Origin: Reichenbachiella sp.
GTDB taxonomy: Bacteria > Bacteroidota > Bacteroidia > Cytophagales > Cyclobacteriaceae
Length of the DNA: 64,000 nt
Assembly: GCF_033344935.1 (NCBI RefSeq)
Contig: NZ_JAWPMM010000001.1
Coordinates: 3,809,501 to 3,873,500 of the forward strand
Direction of reading: 5' to 3'
In this document: positions 1 through 7,850 of the stretch, in pieces
Numbering within the stretch: position 1 is the first letter of the stretch
Layout of the letters: the number at the start of each line of letters is the position of its first letter
Notes under the pieces: model-generated
The model's input: the letters and a program-made list of their open reading frames with translations, nothing else
Database searches by the model: none
Told to the model about the DNA's origin: nothing
Program-made: the position numbers and the translations under genes

Positions 1-98
1 AATATAGCTCCTATCGCACTAAGATCGCTCCGAATTTTGGATTAGTTCCTATGACAAGAATCAGTATGTTTGCCCCAATAAACTATAATTAGTACCGT

Positions 99-1532
99 AT
101 GAGTCCACTTTTGGTATTTTCAGTCGTCGCAGGGTATTTCATCCTACTGATGACCATTGCTCATTTCACTTCTAAAAATTCCGACGCCGAGTCTTTCTTC
201 ACAGCTAATAGACAATCGCCTTGGTATTTAGTTGCCTTTGGTATGATCGGCGCTTCGCTATCAGGTGTTACTTTCATCTCCGTACCAGGAGAAGTAGGCA
301 ATAGCCATTGGGCGTATTTTCAGATGGTACTCGGATATCTTTTGGGCTATTTGGTGATTGCTACTGTCCTTCTGCCCTTGTATTACAAAATGAACTTGGT
401 ATCCATCTACCAATATTTGGATTCCAGATTTGGGGAAAGTGCTTATAAAACGGGGGCATTCTTTTTTTTGGTTTCCAGAGTAATTGGCGCCTCTTTTAGA
501 TTGTTCCTAGTGGCAACAGTTTTGCAAATCGCGTTTTTCGATGCCTATAATATCCCATTTTCAGTTTCAGTATTTGTGACCATTGCATTGATCTGGCTCT
601 ATACCTTTAAAGGTGGAATTAAGACCATAGTTTGGACCGATACCCTGCAAACACTCTTTATGTTACTAGCGGTAGGCATTAGCATTTCCATCATTGGCAG
701 TCAGCTAGATCTATCTTTTGGTGGACTGATGCAGATAATCCAATCGAGCGATTTGTCCGACACTTTCATTTGGGACTGGCAGGCTCCGCGCAACTTTTTT
801 AAACAGTTTTTCGCAGGGGCATTCATTGCGATCGTGATGACGGGTCTAGACCAGGATATGATGCAAAAGAATTTGACTTGTCGTTCACTCGGAGACGCAC
901 AGAAAAATGTTTTTTGGTTTAGCATCGTGCTCATTTTTGCCAATTTGCTTTTCCTGTCTCTAGGTGTATTGCTCTATCATTTTGTTGAGGTCAACCAGAT
1001 TGATTTGACTAATACCACTGATGCCCTATTTCCATATCTGGCGTTGAATCACTTTGGAGTATTCGGAGGAGTCGTTTTTCTTTTAGGGGTGACGGCTGCA
1101 GCTTATTCCAGCGCCGATTCCGCATTGACCGCGCTGACCACTTCTTTTTATATTGATTTCTTAGAAAAAGATCCAAGCCAGAGTGATAGTAAAAACAGAA
1201 TGCTGGTTCACTTTGGATTCTCTGTTCTTATATTTATCGTCATACTTATCTTTCAAGCCATCAATGACGACAGTGTAATCAATGCCGTTTTTAGAGTGGC
1301 TGGCTATACTTACGGTCCATTACTCGGCTTGTATGCTTTCGGGTTATTTACCACACAATCTGTCAAAGACCAATGGATACCAGTGGTTTGCGTTTTGGCA
1401 CCTCTATTGACCTATATGATTAATGAGAATTCAGTCGTTTGGCTGGGAGGCTACAAATTCGGATTTGAATTGTTACTGCTGAATGGATTATTGACTTTTT
1501 TAGGTCTGACCGCATTGATCAGAAAATCATAA
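99..1532 (+). CDS. Sodium:solute symporter (SSS family)
   Basis: A 477-residue inner-membrane protein with about 13 hydrophobic segments along its whole length, typical of SSS/SLC5 Na+-coupled transporters. The N-terminal half has the FFTANRQSPWY and GASLSGVTFISVPGE stretches that match the family's TM1 region, and TAAAYSSADSALTALTTS near residue 335 matches the Na+-site helix TM8. Length fits the short Bacteroidota SSS subfamily (about 470-500 aa). Substrate cannot be read from sequence. It stands alone: the next gene is convergent and the two stop regions overlap by 6 bp. It is distinct from the sugar-type SSS at 19671-21284. Confidence 0.88.
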   Translation: MSPLLVFSVVAGYFILLMTIAHFTSKNSDAESFFTANRQSPWYLVAFGMIGASLSGVTFISVPGEVGNSHWAYFQMVLGYLLGYLVIATVLLPLYYKMNLVSIYQYLDSRFGESAYKTGAFFFLVSRVIGASFRLFLVATVLQIAFFDAYNIPFSVSVFVTIALIWLYTFKGGIKTIVWTDTLQTLFMLLAVGISISIIGSQLDLSFGGLMQIIQSSDLSDTFIWDWQAPRNFFKQFFAGAFIAIVMTGLDQDMMQKNLTCRSLGDAQKNVFWFSIVLIFANLLFLSLGVLLYHFVEVNQIDLTNTTDALFPYLALNHFGVFGGVVFLLGVTAAAYSSADSALTALTTSFYIDFLEKDPSQSDSKNRMLVHFGFSVLIFIVILIFQAINDDSVINAVFRVAGYTYGPLLGLYAFGLFTTQSVKDQWIPVVCVLAPLLTYMINENSVVWLGGYKFGFELLLLNGLLTFLGLTALIRKS

Positions 1533-1859
1533 TTCCAATTCCAAAGCCGGATCCCAGAAGTGCGTCTTGAAGTTCTGGATTTTGTCTTTGACAATAGTTA
1601 GCCCTTCGGCTTCCAATTTCTCTTGCATGGTATCGGGGGTGGCAAAATGCATTTTACCAGTTAACAACCCTTGAGCATTTACCACTCGATGAGCAGGTAC
1701 ATCTGGCAAACCATGGGCGGCATTCATCGCCCAACCTACCATCCGGGCACTCAGTCCTGATCCCAAAAATTTTCCAATGGCGCCATAGTTGGTTACTCTT
1801 CCCTCTGGGATGAGTTTGACTACTTCGTAGACGTCTTTGAAAAAAGAATGCTCCTTCAT
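1527..1859 (-). CDS. Alkyltransferase-like protein (ATL), MGMT family without acceptor Cys
   Basis: A 110-residue protein covering only the DNA-binding domain of the O6-alkylguanine-DNA alkyltransferase family. Y25 (VTNYG) and R39 (SARMVGWAM) match the nucleotide-flipping Tyr and arginine finger. The acceptor motif PCHRV reads PAHRV, with Ala at position 56, so it cannot accept an alkyl group. Known ATLs (E. coli YbaZ, S. pombe Atl1, both with Trp there) bind O6-alkylguanine and hand the lesion to nucleotide excision repair; that role is inferred here. It converges on the symporter gene, with ends overlapping 6 bp. A palindromic repeat lies just upstream. Confidence 0.87.
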   Translation of the reverse strand: MKEHSFFKDVYEVVKLIPEGRVTNYGAIGKFLGSGLSARMVGWAMNAAHGLPDVPAHRVVNAQGLLTGKMHFATPDTMQEKLEAEGLTIVKDKIQNFKTHFWDPALELEL

Positions 1860-1877
1860 TACTTAGTTAACATTAAA

Positions 1878-1957
1878 TGCCATTTCGAACGACAGTGAGA
1901 AATCTTATTGTTCTACAATTCGCTAATGAGATTTCTCCGCTGCGCTACGAAATGACA
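1878..1957. repeat. Palindromic intergenic repeat (GTCATTTCGA family)
   Basis: The left arm GCCATTTCGAACGA...GAGAAATCTTATT and right arm AATGAGATTTCTCC...CGAAATGAC are inverted copies and would form a long hairpin. The same left arm recurs at 7255-7304, with related copies at 7026-7139, 10003-10104 and 24891-24969. It lies between the ATL gene and the mltG stop codon. I recognise the motif as common between genes in Bacteroidota genomes. Confidence 0.75.
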
Positions 1958-1970
1958 AAATCAATAAAAT

Positions 1971-3017
1971 CTACTTATAGATTCCTGCCTTATTCATGGC
2001 ATGCTGAAACTTCTCAGCGTTTCGATTGTGATCAACAAGATTTGTTGCAAAGTTGTGATATCCAGAGAAATCCTCTTTGGCACAGAAGTATAGATACTTA
2101 TGCTCCTTCGCATTCAAAACTGCATCGATGGATGTTATACTTGGCATATTAATAGGCCCGGGAGGTAATCCCTGATACTTATAAGTGTTGTATGGTGAAT
2201 CAATAGCCTTATGCTTATTGAGCACTCTTTTGATCGTGAAGTCTTGAGCAGCGAATACTAAGGTCGGGTCTGCCTGGAGCGGATACCCTCTTTTTATTCT
2301 ATTCAAATAAACTCCTGCTACGACAGGACGCTCATCAGACTTGATAGTTTCCGCTTGTACGATCGCTGCCAAGGCTGAAACTTCTTTTGGAGTCATACCC
2401 AATGCTTCGGCTTTCTTCAATCGCTCACCATTCCAAAACTTGTCATACTCTTTCTTGAGGCGAGCCAATAAATCTTCTGGCTTGGTATTCCACCACATTT
2501 TATAGGTATTAGGAATAAACATGCCAATCATGGTCAAGCTATCAAACCCCAAAGACTGCTGAATGGAATCATTCAACACAAGTGCAGCAAATTGCTCTTC
2601 AGTCATCTCCAGATTGCGCGTGATTTTTTCAGGCAAGTCGCTTAATAGACGGGCGTTATTGAAAGTAACATTCACCTCCGTCTGATCACCAGAACGAAGC
2701 ATTCTGATCACTTGCACATTGGTCATACTCGGTTCGATCAGGTACAAACCCGGCTTCACCAGTTGATCGTAATCCATCATCTTAGACAAGAAACTGAATG
2801 ACACTAAATCATTCACATATCGACCATCATACAATTGATTCTGAACTTCCTTGAAAGTAGAGCCAGTACGAATCATCAGCGGTTTGGGATCTTGCTCAAC
2901 CAGGAAGTTGGGCGAATAGATCATCTGCCAGAAGTAAAACCCAAAAGAGGAAAGCATCATGGAAAAAGCCACGATTGCCGAACCCATTACTATTTTCTTT
3001 TTATCCATCGGCGGCAA
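1971..3017 (-). CDS. mltG: Endolytic murein transglycosylase MltG (YceG-like)
   Basis: A 348-residue inner-membrane lytic transglycosylase that cleaves nascent peptidoglycan strands and sets glycan chain length. There is a short cytoplasmic N-terminus (MDKKK), one TM helix at about residues 9-31, then a periplasmic YceG domain. The catalytic region reads AAIVQAETIKSDERPVVAGVYLNR, with the catalytic Glu at 223, followed by the family's LQADPT motif. The C-terminus (CAKEDFSGYHNFATNLVDHNRN) matches the conserved end of MltG. Length is normal. It is divergent from the Sua5-like gene, with about 120 bp of repeat-bearing spacer between them. Confidence 0.93.
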   Translation of the reverse strand: MPPMDKKKIVMGSAIVAFSMMLSSFGFYFWQMIYSPNFLVEQDPKPLMIRTGSTFKEVQNQLYDGRYVNDLVSFSFLSKMMDYDQLVKPGLYLIEPSMTNVQVIRMLRSGDQTEVNVTFNNARLLSDLPEKITRNLEMTEEQFAALVLNDSIQQSLGFDSLTMIGMFIPNTYKMWWNTKPEDLLARLKKEYDKFWNGERLKKAEALGMTPKEVSALAAIVQAETIKSDERPVVAGVYLNRIKRGYPLQADPTLVFAAQDFTIKRVLNKHKAIDSPYNTYKYQGLPPGPINMPSITSIDAVLNAKEHKYLYFCAKEDFSGYHNFATNLVDHNRNAEKFQHAMNKAGIYK

Positions 3018-3041
3018 AAGTAATAGAACTTAGTAATTAAG

Positions 3042-3100
3042 TCGGAAGACCGAAGTCAGAAGTTCCGGTTCGCTCTTCTGTCTTCAATCTTCTGACTTCA
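3042..3100. repeat. Intergenic inverted repeat CGAAGTCAGAAG / CTTCTGACTTC
   Basis: CGAAGTCAGAAG at about 3051-3062 is mirrored by CTTCTGACTTC at 3089-3099, with CTTCTGTCTTCAATC in between as an imperfect second copy. It lies in the divergent spacer between mltG and the Sua5-like gene. It resembles the simple CTTCTGACTTC intergenic repeats seen in other Bacteroidota. No promoter or operator role can be claimed. Confidence 0.5.
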
Positions 3101-3136
3101 ATCTCACACATTTGTTTTAATTTTAGCACTTCAATC

Positions 3137-3763
3137 ATGGAAACAGCTTTTATAAAACTATATGAGGAAAACCCAGATCCTCAAAAAATCGACACCATCG
3201 TAAAAACGCTGGAAAATGGTGGTGTGATCATCTATCCTACTGATACCGTTTATGGTATGGGCTGCAGTATTTTCAATACCAAAGCCATTGACAAAATCAA
3301 AAGGCTGAAGCAAATCAAAGGAAAAACGAACTTCTCCTTTATCTGTTATGACCTCAGCCATATTTCAGAATACACCAAATCATTACCTAACCCGGTTTTT
3401 AAGTTGATGAAAAAGGCACTTCCAGGTCCTTTCACTTTCATTCTCAATGCCAGCAACAAAGTCCCCAAACTTTTGAATGCCTCCAAAAAAACAGTGGGTA
3501 TCAGAGTGCCTGACAATAACATCCCGAGAGAAATAGTCAAAAGACTGGGCAATCCAATCATAACCACTTCTATCCATGATGATGACGAAGTATTGGAGTA
3601 CTCAACAGATCCAGAATTGATCTATGAAAAATATGAAGGACTGGTAGATATAGTGATCGACGGTGGCTATGGCGAAGTGGTGGCCAGTACAGTCGTGGAT
3701 TGCACCTCAGACGAGCCAGAGCTGGTAAGAGAAGGTTTGGGTGATTTGAGTGAATTTCTATGA
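3137..3763 (+). CDS. L-threonylcarbamoyladenylate synthase family protein (Sua5/YciO/YrdC)
   Basis: A 208-residue single-domain YrdC-fold protein. Conserved features are [16 protein letters not shown] (residues about 28-43), the KRLKQIKG nucleotide/carbonate-site motif, PGPFTFIL, the VGIRVPD strand, and the closing LVREGLG. TsaC/Sua5 makes threonylcarbamoyl-AMP for t6A37 tRNA modification; YciO-like paralogs are close relatives with unclear roles. Lack of the Sua5 C-terminal domain and the overall look suggest the YciO branch, so I leave out a symbol. The downstream WbqC-like gene overlaps by 4 bp, indicating co-transcription. Confidence 0.85.
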   Translation: METAFIKLYEENPDPQKIDTIVKTLENGGVIIYPTDTVYGMGCSIFNTKAIDKIKRLKQIKGKTNFSFICYDLSHISEYTKSLPNPVFKLMKKALPGPFTFILNASNKVPKLLNASKKTVGIRVPDNNIPREIVKRLGNPIITTSIHDDDEVLEYSTDPELIYEKYEGLVDIVIDGGYGEVVASTVVDCTSDEPELVREGLGDLSEFL

Positions 3764-4365
3764 GCACCTTAATTGAAAGTCAATACTTCCCTTGTTTGGA
3801 ATATTTCAGTCTAATCAAGAACCGTCAAGAAGTTTGGATTGAAACCAAAGAGCATTTCGTCAAACAAACGTATCGCAACCGATGTTATATCCTGGATGCC
3901 AATCGAGTGCTGCCACTAGCCATCCCTATGATTGGTGGAAATAAAAAAATCCCCATGGACGAAATTAAAATCGACTATGGTCAGAAGTGGCTCAACAATC
4001 ATTGGCGAGCCATCATTTCAGCTTACAATAAATCTCCGTTTTTTGAATACTACGAGCCCTACTTGCATCAGATTTTATTTCAAAAACATGAGACACTTTT
4101 GGCACTAAACAACGAAGTGCTGACATTCTGTCTCAAAGTCCTCAATATTGACACCGAGATAAAATACACATCCACCTATAAAAAAGGGCCATTCGACGAA
4201 ACGGAGGATGTTCGTTCGGTAATCCACCCTAAATCGGATTATATTTGTCGAGAGTATTTCACCCCCATCCCGTACCAACAATTGTTTGGTAGCAAATTTG
4301 CTGCTAACCTCAGTATTCTGGATTTGCTCAGTTGTGTTGGGCCGGATTCGGACAAATACTTATAA
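3760..4365 (+). CDS. WbqC family protein
   Basis: A 201-residue protein starting with the typical WbqC entry motif ([15 protein letters not shown]), followed by [19 protein letters not shown], then a [23 protein letters not shown] block and the EYYEPYL stretch that is highly conserved in the family. WbqC-like proteins occur in O-antigen and sugar-nucleotide gene clusters, but their reaction is unknown; no such cluster is visible here. No signal peptide or membrane segment, so cytoplasmic. The start overlaps the stop of the Sua5-like gene by 4 bp (ATGA type), suggesting translational coupling. Confidence 0.82.
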   Translation: MSTLIESQYFPCLEYFSLIKNRQEVWIETKEHFVKQTYRNRCYILDANRVLPLAIPMIGGNKKIPMDEIKIDYGQKWLNNHWRAIISAYNKSPFFEYYEPYLHQILFQKHETLLALNNEVLTFCLKVLNIDTEIKYTSTYKKGPFDETEDVRSVIHPKSDYICREYFTPIPYQQLFGSKFAANLSILDLLSCVGPDSDKYL

Positions 4366-4459
4366 TTTCTAAAGTCAGGAAACGATTCCATTAATTATTT
4401 CGTTTTTGGATAAGATTTTAGGATATTAAAATTTATTTTTACTACACACAAAGTAGCGT

Positions 4460-7021
4460 ATGGAGGCAAAGTTTTCAAATAGGGTAAAGGAAGTCATTTC
4501 GTTGAGCAGAGAAGAGGCGTTAAGGCTAGGTCATGATTATATCGGAACTGAGCATTTGATATTAGGCATGATCCGAGAAGGTGAAGGTGTAGCAGTGAGC
4601 TTATTGAAAAAATTAGGCGTATCACTAGACGAACTAAGAGCTTCAATAGAAAAAGCTACTAAAGGTTCTGCGACGAACAACGTAAAGAACCTCGCCAATA
4701 TTCCATTGACCCGTCAATCAGAAAAAGTATTAAAAATCACTTATCTAGAAGCAAAAATCTTCAAAAGCCATTTGATTGGCACGGAGCATTTGTTGCTTTC
4801 TATTTTGAGAGATGAAGATAATATCGGCACACAGATTCTAGACAAATTTGATGTAGCCTATGATGTAGTGAAAGAACTACTAGAATATCAAACGGAACAC
4901 CCGATGGGCTCTTCAGACACTGACGAACCGGATGAAGATTCATCAAGACTCTTCGGTTCTGGCAGTGGTGCTGGTGGTGGCTCATCTTCAAGCAAAGAAT
5001 CTGCGAAAGGTGGCGACAAGTCTAGAACACCCGTTCTTGACAACTTTGGTCGTGACTTAACAAAGATGGCCGAAGAGGATGCATTAGATCCTATCGTAGG
5101 TCGTGATAAAGAAATTGAACGTGTAGCTCAGATTCTAAGTAGAAGAAAGAAAAATAACCCAATTCTGATTGGTGAGCCTGGTGTAGGTAAAACTGCTATC
5201 GCGGAAGGCCTGGCCCTTCGTATCATTCAGAAAAAGGTGTCTCGTGTTCTATTTGGCAAAAGAGTGGTTACACTCGATTTGGCTTCTTTGGTAGCGGGAA
5301 CAAAATATAGAGGACAGTTCGAAGAAAGAATGAAAGCGGTGATGAACGAGATTGAAAAATCTCCGGAGGTGATCCTATTCATTGACGAACTACATACCAT
5401 TGTAGGTGCAGGTGGAGCTTCTGGCTCGCTAGATGCTTCCAATATGTTTAAGCCGGCGCTTGCCCGAGGAGAAATCCAATGCATCGGGGCTACTACCTTG
5501 GATGAGTACAGACAATACATTGAAAAAGATGGGGCTTTGGCTCGTAGATTCCAAATCGTAATGGTAGATGCCACTACGCCGGATGAGACCAAGCAAATCT
5601 TGAACAATATCAAAGACAAATACGAGAGCCATCACAACGTGAACTACACGGAAGAGGCGATCGAAGCTTGTGTGAATTTATCAGATCGCTATATCAGCGA
5701 CAGGTTCTTGCCAGACAAAGCCATCGACGTGATGGACGAAGCTGGATCGAGAGTTCACATCAACAATATTTATGTGCCTGACGAAATTGTAAGCTTGGAA
5801 GAGTCTATCGAAGACATCAAGGTACAAAAGAATCAGGTGGTGAAAAGTCAGAAGTACGAAGAGGCAGCACAGCTTCGTGACAAAGAGAAGAAGCTTATCG
5901 AGCAGTTGGAGACAGCTAAAGCGAAGTGGGAAGAAGAGACTAAATCTCAGCGATTCACTGTAAACGAAGAAAATGTAGCCGAAGTAATCGCTATGATGAC
6001 TGGCGTACCTGCCAAGCGTGTGGCTCAAAAAGAGAGCAACAAGCTGCTAGGCATGAAAGATGATTTGAAGAAAAAAATCATCGGACAAGACGAAGTCATC
6101 GAAAAATTAGCGAAAGCTATTCAGCGTACCAGAGTAGGCTTGAAAGATCCGAAGAAGCCGATTGGCTCGTTTGTATTCTTAGGCCCTACTGGAGTAGGTA
6201 AAACAGAATTGGCGAAAGTCCTTTCTCAATACCTATTCGATAAGGACGACGCCTTAGTGAGAATCGATATGAGTGAGTATATGGAGAAATTCTCTGTATC
6301 AAGACTCGTAGGAGCACCTCCGGGATACGTAGGCTACGAAGAAGGTGGTCAGCTGACTGAAAAGGTCAGAAGAAAGCCATATAGCGTGGTTCTTTTGGAT
6401 GAAATCGAAAAAGCGCACCCAGATGTGTTCAACATCTTGCTACAAGTGCTAGACGATGGTATTTTAACTGATGGACTAGGTAGAAAAGTCGATTTCAGAA
6501 ATACGATCATCATCATGACTTCCAACATTGGTGTGCGTGACTTGAAGGACTTCGGTGCTGGTATCGGGTTCATGAACAAGAACAAAAAGGACAACTTAGA
6601 TGAAGTGATGAAGTCAACCATCCAGAGTGCTTTGAAGAAGACCTTCAGCCCTGAGTTCTTGAACAGATTGGATGATGTAATCACTTTCAACTCATTGGAA
6701 AGAGAGCACATCCACAAGATCATCGATATCACTTTGGACAAATTGCTAGAGCGAATCATCGACTTGGGTTACAACATCGAATTGACAGATAAAGCCAAAG
6801 ACTTCTTGTCTGAAAAAGGCTATGACTCTCAATATGGTGCGAGACCGTTGAACAGAGCGATTCAGAAGTACCTGGAAGATCCAATTGCTGAAGAGATCCT
6901 AAAAGGCGAAGTAGCCGAAGGAGAAACGCTGGTAGCGGATCATAAAGCCAAAGACGATGTTTTGACCATTTCTGTAAAGAAGAAAAAGTCGTCCAAAAAA
7001 GAGAAGAAAGAAGAAGAGTAA
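4460..7021 (+). CDS. clpC: ATP-dependent Clp protease ATP-binding subunit ClpC
   Basis: An 853-residue class I Hsp100 unfoldase. Two Clp_N repeats (residues about 1-145) are followed by a Ser/Gly-rich linker (about 152-187), AAA+ domain 1 with Walker A GEPGVGKT at 238-245, a UVR motif in the middle domain (QKYEEAAQLRDKEKKL, about 461-476), AAA+ domain 2 with Walker A GPTGVGKT near 575, and a D2-small domain with the AHPDVFNILLQVLDDG and GARPLNRAIQ signatures. The very charged Lys/Glu C-terminal tail is unusual next to the smooth ends of firmicute ClpC. It would deliver substrates to ClpP, which is not in the window. A hairpin terminator follows. Confidence 0.97.
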   Translation: MEAKFSNRVKEVISLSREEALRLGHDYIGTEHLILGMIREGEGVAVSLLKKLGVSLDELRASIEKATKGSATNNVKNLANIPLTRQSEKVLKITYLEAKIFKSHLIGTEHLLLSILRDEDNIGTQILDKFDVAYDVVKELLEYQTEHPMGSSDTDEPDEDSSRLFGSGSGAGGGSSSSKESAKGGDKSRTPVLDNFGRDLTKMAEEDALDPIVGRDKEIERVAQILSRRKKNNPILIGEPGVGKTAIAEGLALRIIQKKVSRVLFGKRVVTLDLASLVAGTKYRGQFEERMKAVMNEIEKSPEVILFIDELHTIVGAGGASGSLDASNMFKPALARGEIQCIGATTLDEYRQYIEKDGALARRFQIVMVDATTPDETKQILNNIKDKYESHHNVNYTEEAIEACVNLSDRYISDRFLPDKAIDVMDEAGSRVHINNIYVPDEIVSLEESIEDIKVQKNQVVKSQKYEEAAQLRDKEKKLIEQLETAKAKWEEETKSQRFTVNEENVAEVIAMMTGVPAKRVAQKESNKLLGMKDDLKKKIIGQDEVIEKLAKAIQRTRVGLKDPKKPIGSFVFLGPTGVGKTELAKVLSQYLFDKDDALVRIDMSEYMEKFSVSRLVGAPPGYVGYEEGGQLTEKVRRKPYSVVLLDEIEKAHPDVFNILLQVLDDGILTDGLGRKVDFRNTIIIMTSNIGVRDLKDFGAGIGFMNKNKKDNLDEVMKSTIQSALKKTFSPEFLNRLDDVITFNSLEREHIHKIIDITLDKLLERIIDLGYNIELTDKAKDFLSEKGYDSQYGARPLNRAIQKYLEDPIAEEILKGEVAEGETLVADHKAKDDVLTISVKKKKSSKKEKKEEE

Positions 7022-7025
7022 CGAC

Positions 7026-7139
7026 GTCATTTCGAGTGACGGAGGAGCGAGAAATACCCCGACAGCAGCAGTGCAGCTGGGGATATCTCCCTTTACGCTT
7101 TCGCTAAAGCTTCAGCGCAAGCGAATGGTCGATATGACG
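7026..7139. repeat. Palindromic intergenic repeat (GTCATTTCGA...TCGATATGAC)
   Basis: It begins GTCATTTCGAGTGACGGAGG and ends GGTCGATATGAC, with ATACCCC and GGGGATATCTCC as inner inverted arms. It sits directly after the clpC stop codon and before that gene's terminator hairpin, so it is probably transcribed. Inner segments differ from the copy at 1878-1957 but the outer arms agree. Confidence 0.7.
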
Positions 7140-7144
7140 AAGAT

Positions 7145-7181
7145 AAAATAGCTCAAGGTTTAAGCCCTGAGCTATTTTTTT
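7145..7181 (+). terminator. Rho-independent terminator after clpC
   Basis: AATAGCTCAAGG and CCCTGAGCTATT form a stem with one mismatch around a TTTAAG loop, followed by a run of seven T on the + strand. It lies about 125 bp after the clpC stop. The region 7022-7358 holds only this terminator and repeat copies; no gene is seen. Confidence 0.8.
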
Positions 7182-7214
7182 GACCTCTTACCTCATGACG
7201 CTAAGATCACGCCT

Positions 7215-7304
7215 ATCGTCGAGATGACAAATAATATTAATACTGGCTTTTGATGTCATTTCGAACGATCCGATCGAGAGGGAGGTGAAGTGAGAAATCT
7301 TATT
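7215..7304. repeat. Partial copies of the GTCATTTCGA repeat
   Basis: A right end (GTCGAGATGAC, about 7217-7228) is followed by a left arm (GTCATTTCGAACGATCCG...GAGAAATCTTATT, 7255-7304). The left arm matches the one at 1878-1957, but the partner arm is missing, so this is a broken or half repeat between clpC and the convergent unknown gene. Confidence 0.6.
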
Positions 7305-7358
7305 GAACTTCTTAGAGCAAATGATCTGAATCACAGACACGTGCAAGAAGGTATATTG

Positions 7359-7850
7359 CTAAGGACAATTAAGTTTTGTTGCAAAAACAATCGGTTGGTT
7401 CTCCCATTCTCCATTTTTCTTGACGTAAATATCAAGAGTTCCTCTGGATTTCCTAACAGAATCTCCTTCATCTGAAATAGTCCATAAATAACTCGCACCT
7501 GATTTCTTACCGCGTCTTAAATCTGAAACCAAATATAAGTATGCATCAGATCCATCCACATTAGTTATTGTTAATCCATGACTATTATGATTCCATCTTC
7601 TATCCATTTTATCAGTGATGGTTCCGTAAAACTCCATGCCTCTAACCTGTTCTACAAATTCACAGTGGTCATATGGGCCATTAATTATCCTACTAATCAT
7701 AACCGTCAAAAAGATAGTTGTGGCAATTGCTGAAAACCCTTTCCCAACAAAGCCTACTCGATTCCACCATCTTTCAGAATTTTCAATTCTTTTAATGTTT
7801 TTGATTTGTAAGTTCATATTTCCCAGTGACTTAAAGTCAATACCCCCCAT
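7359..7850 (-). CDS. Unknown single-pass membrane protein
   Basis: A 163-residue protein I do not recognise. The N-terminal about 40 residues are polar (GGIDFKSLGNMNLQIKNIK), one TM helix (VGFVGKGFSAIATTIFLTVMI) follows, and the rest is soluble and beta-rich with several Trp and Tyr. I chose the ATG at 7850 because AGGAAG sits five bases before it and it overlaps the upstream vWA gene by only 14 bp; an ATG at 7883 would overlap by 47 bp, and one at 7817 would give a non-overlapping 152-aa form. Probably co-transcribed with the vWA gene. It ends in the repeat-rich spacer after clpC. Confidence 0.6.
   Translation of the reverse strand: MGGIDFKSLGNMNLQIKNIKRIENSERWWNRVGFVGKGFSAIATTIFLTVMISRIINGPYDHCEFVEQVRGMEFYGTITDKMDRRWNHNSHGLTITNVDGSDAYLYLVSDLRRGKKSGASYLWTISDEGDSVRKSRGTLDIYVKKNGEWENQPIVFATKLNCP

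Noticed and set aside
1877-2152. Open frame on + starting in the palindromic repeat
   Set aside because: It runs antisense over the mltG C-terminus and starts in repeat DNA; mltG is the real gene.
5227-6759. Antisense open frames within clpC
   Set aside because: They are shadows of a strongly coding AAA+ gene, with low-complexity hydrophobic translations.
7290-7475. Open frame on + after clpC
   Set aside because: It covers the repeat and the antisense end of the unknown membrane protein gene; no family resemblance.
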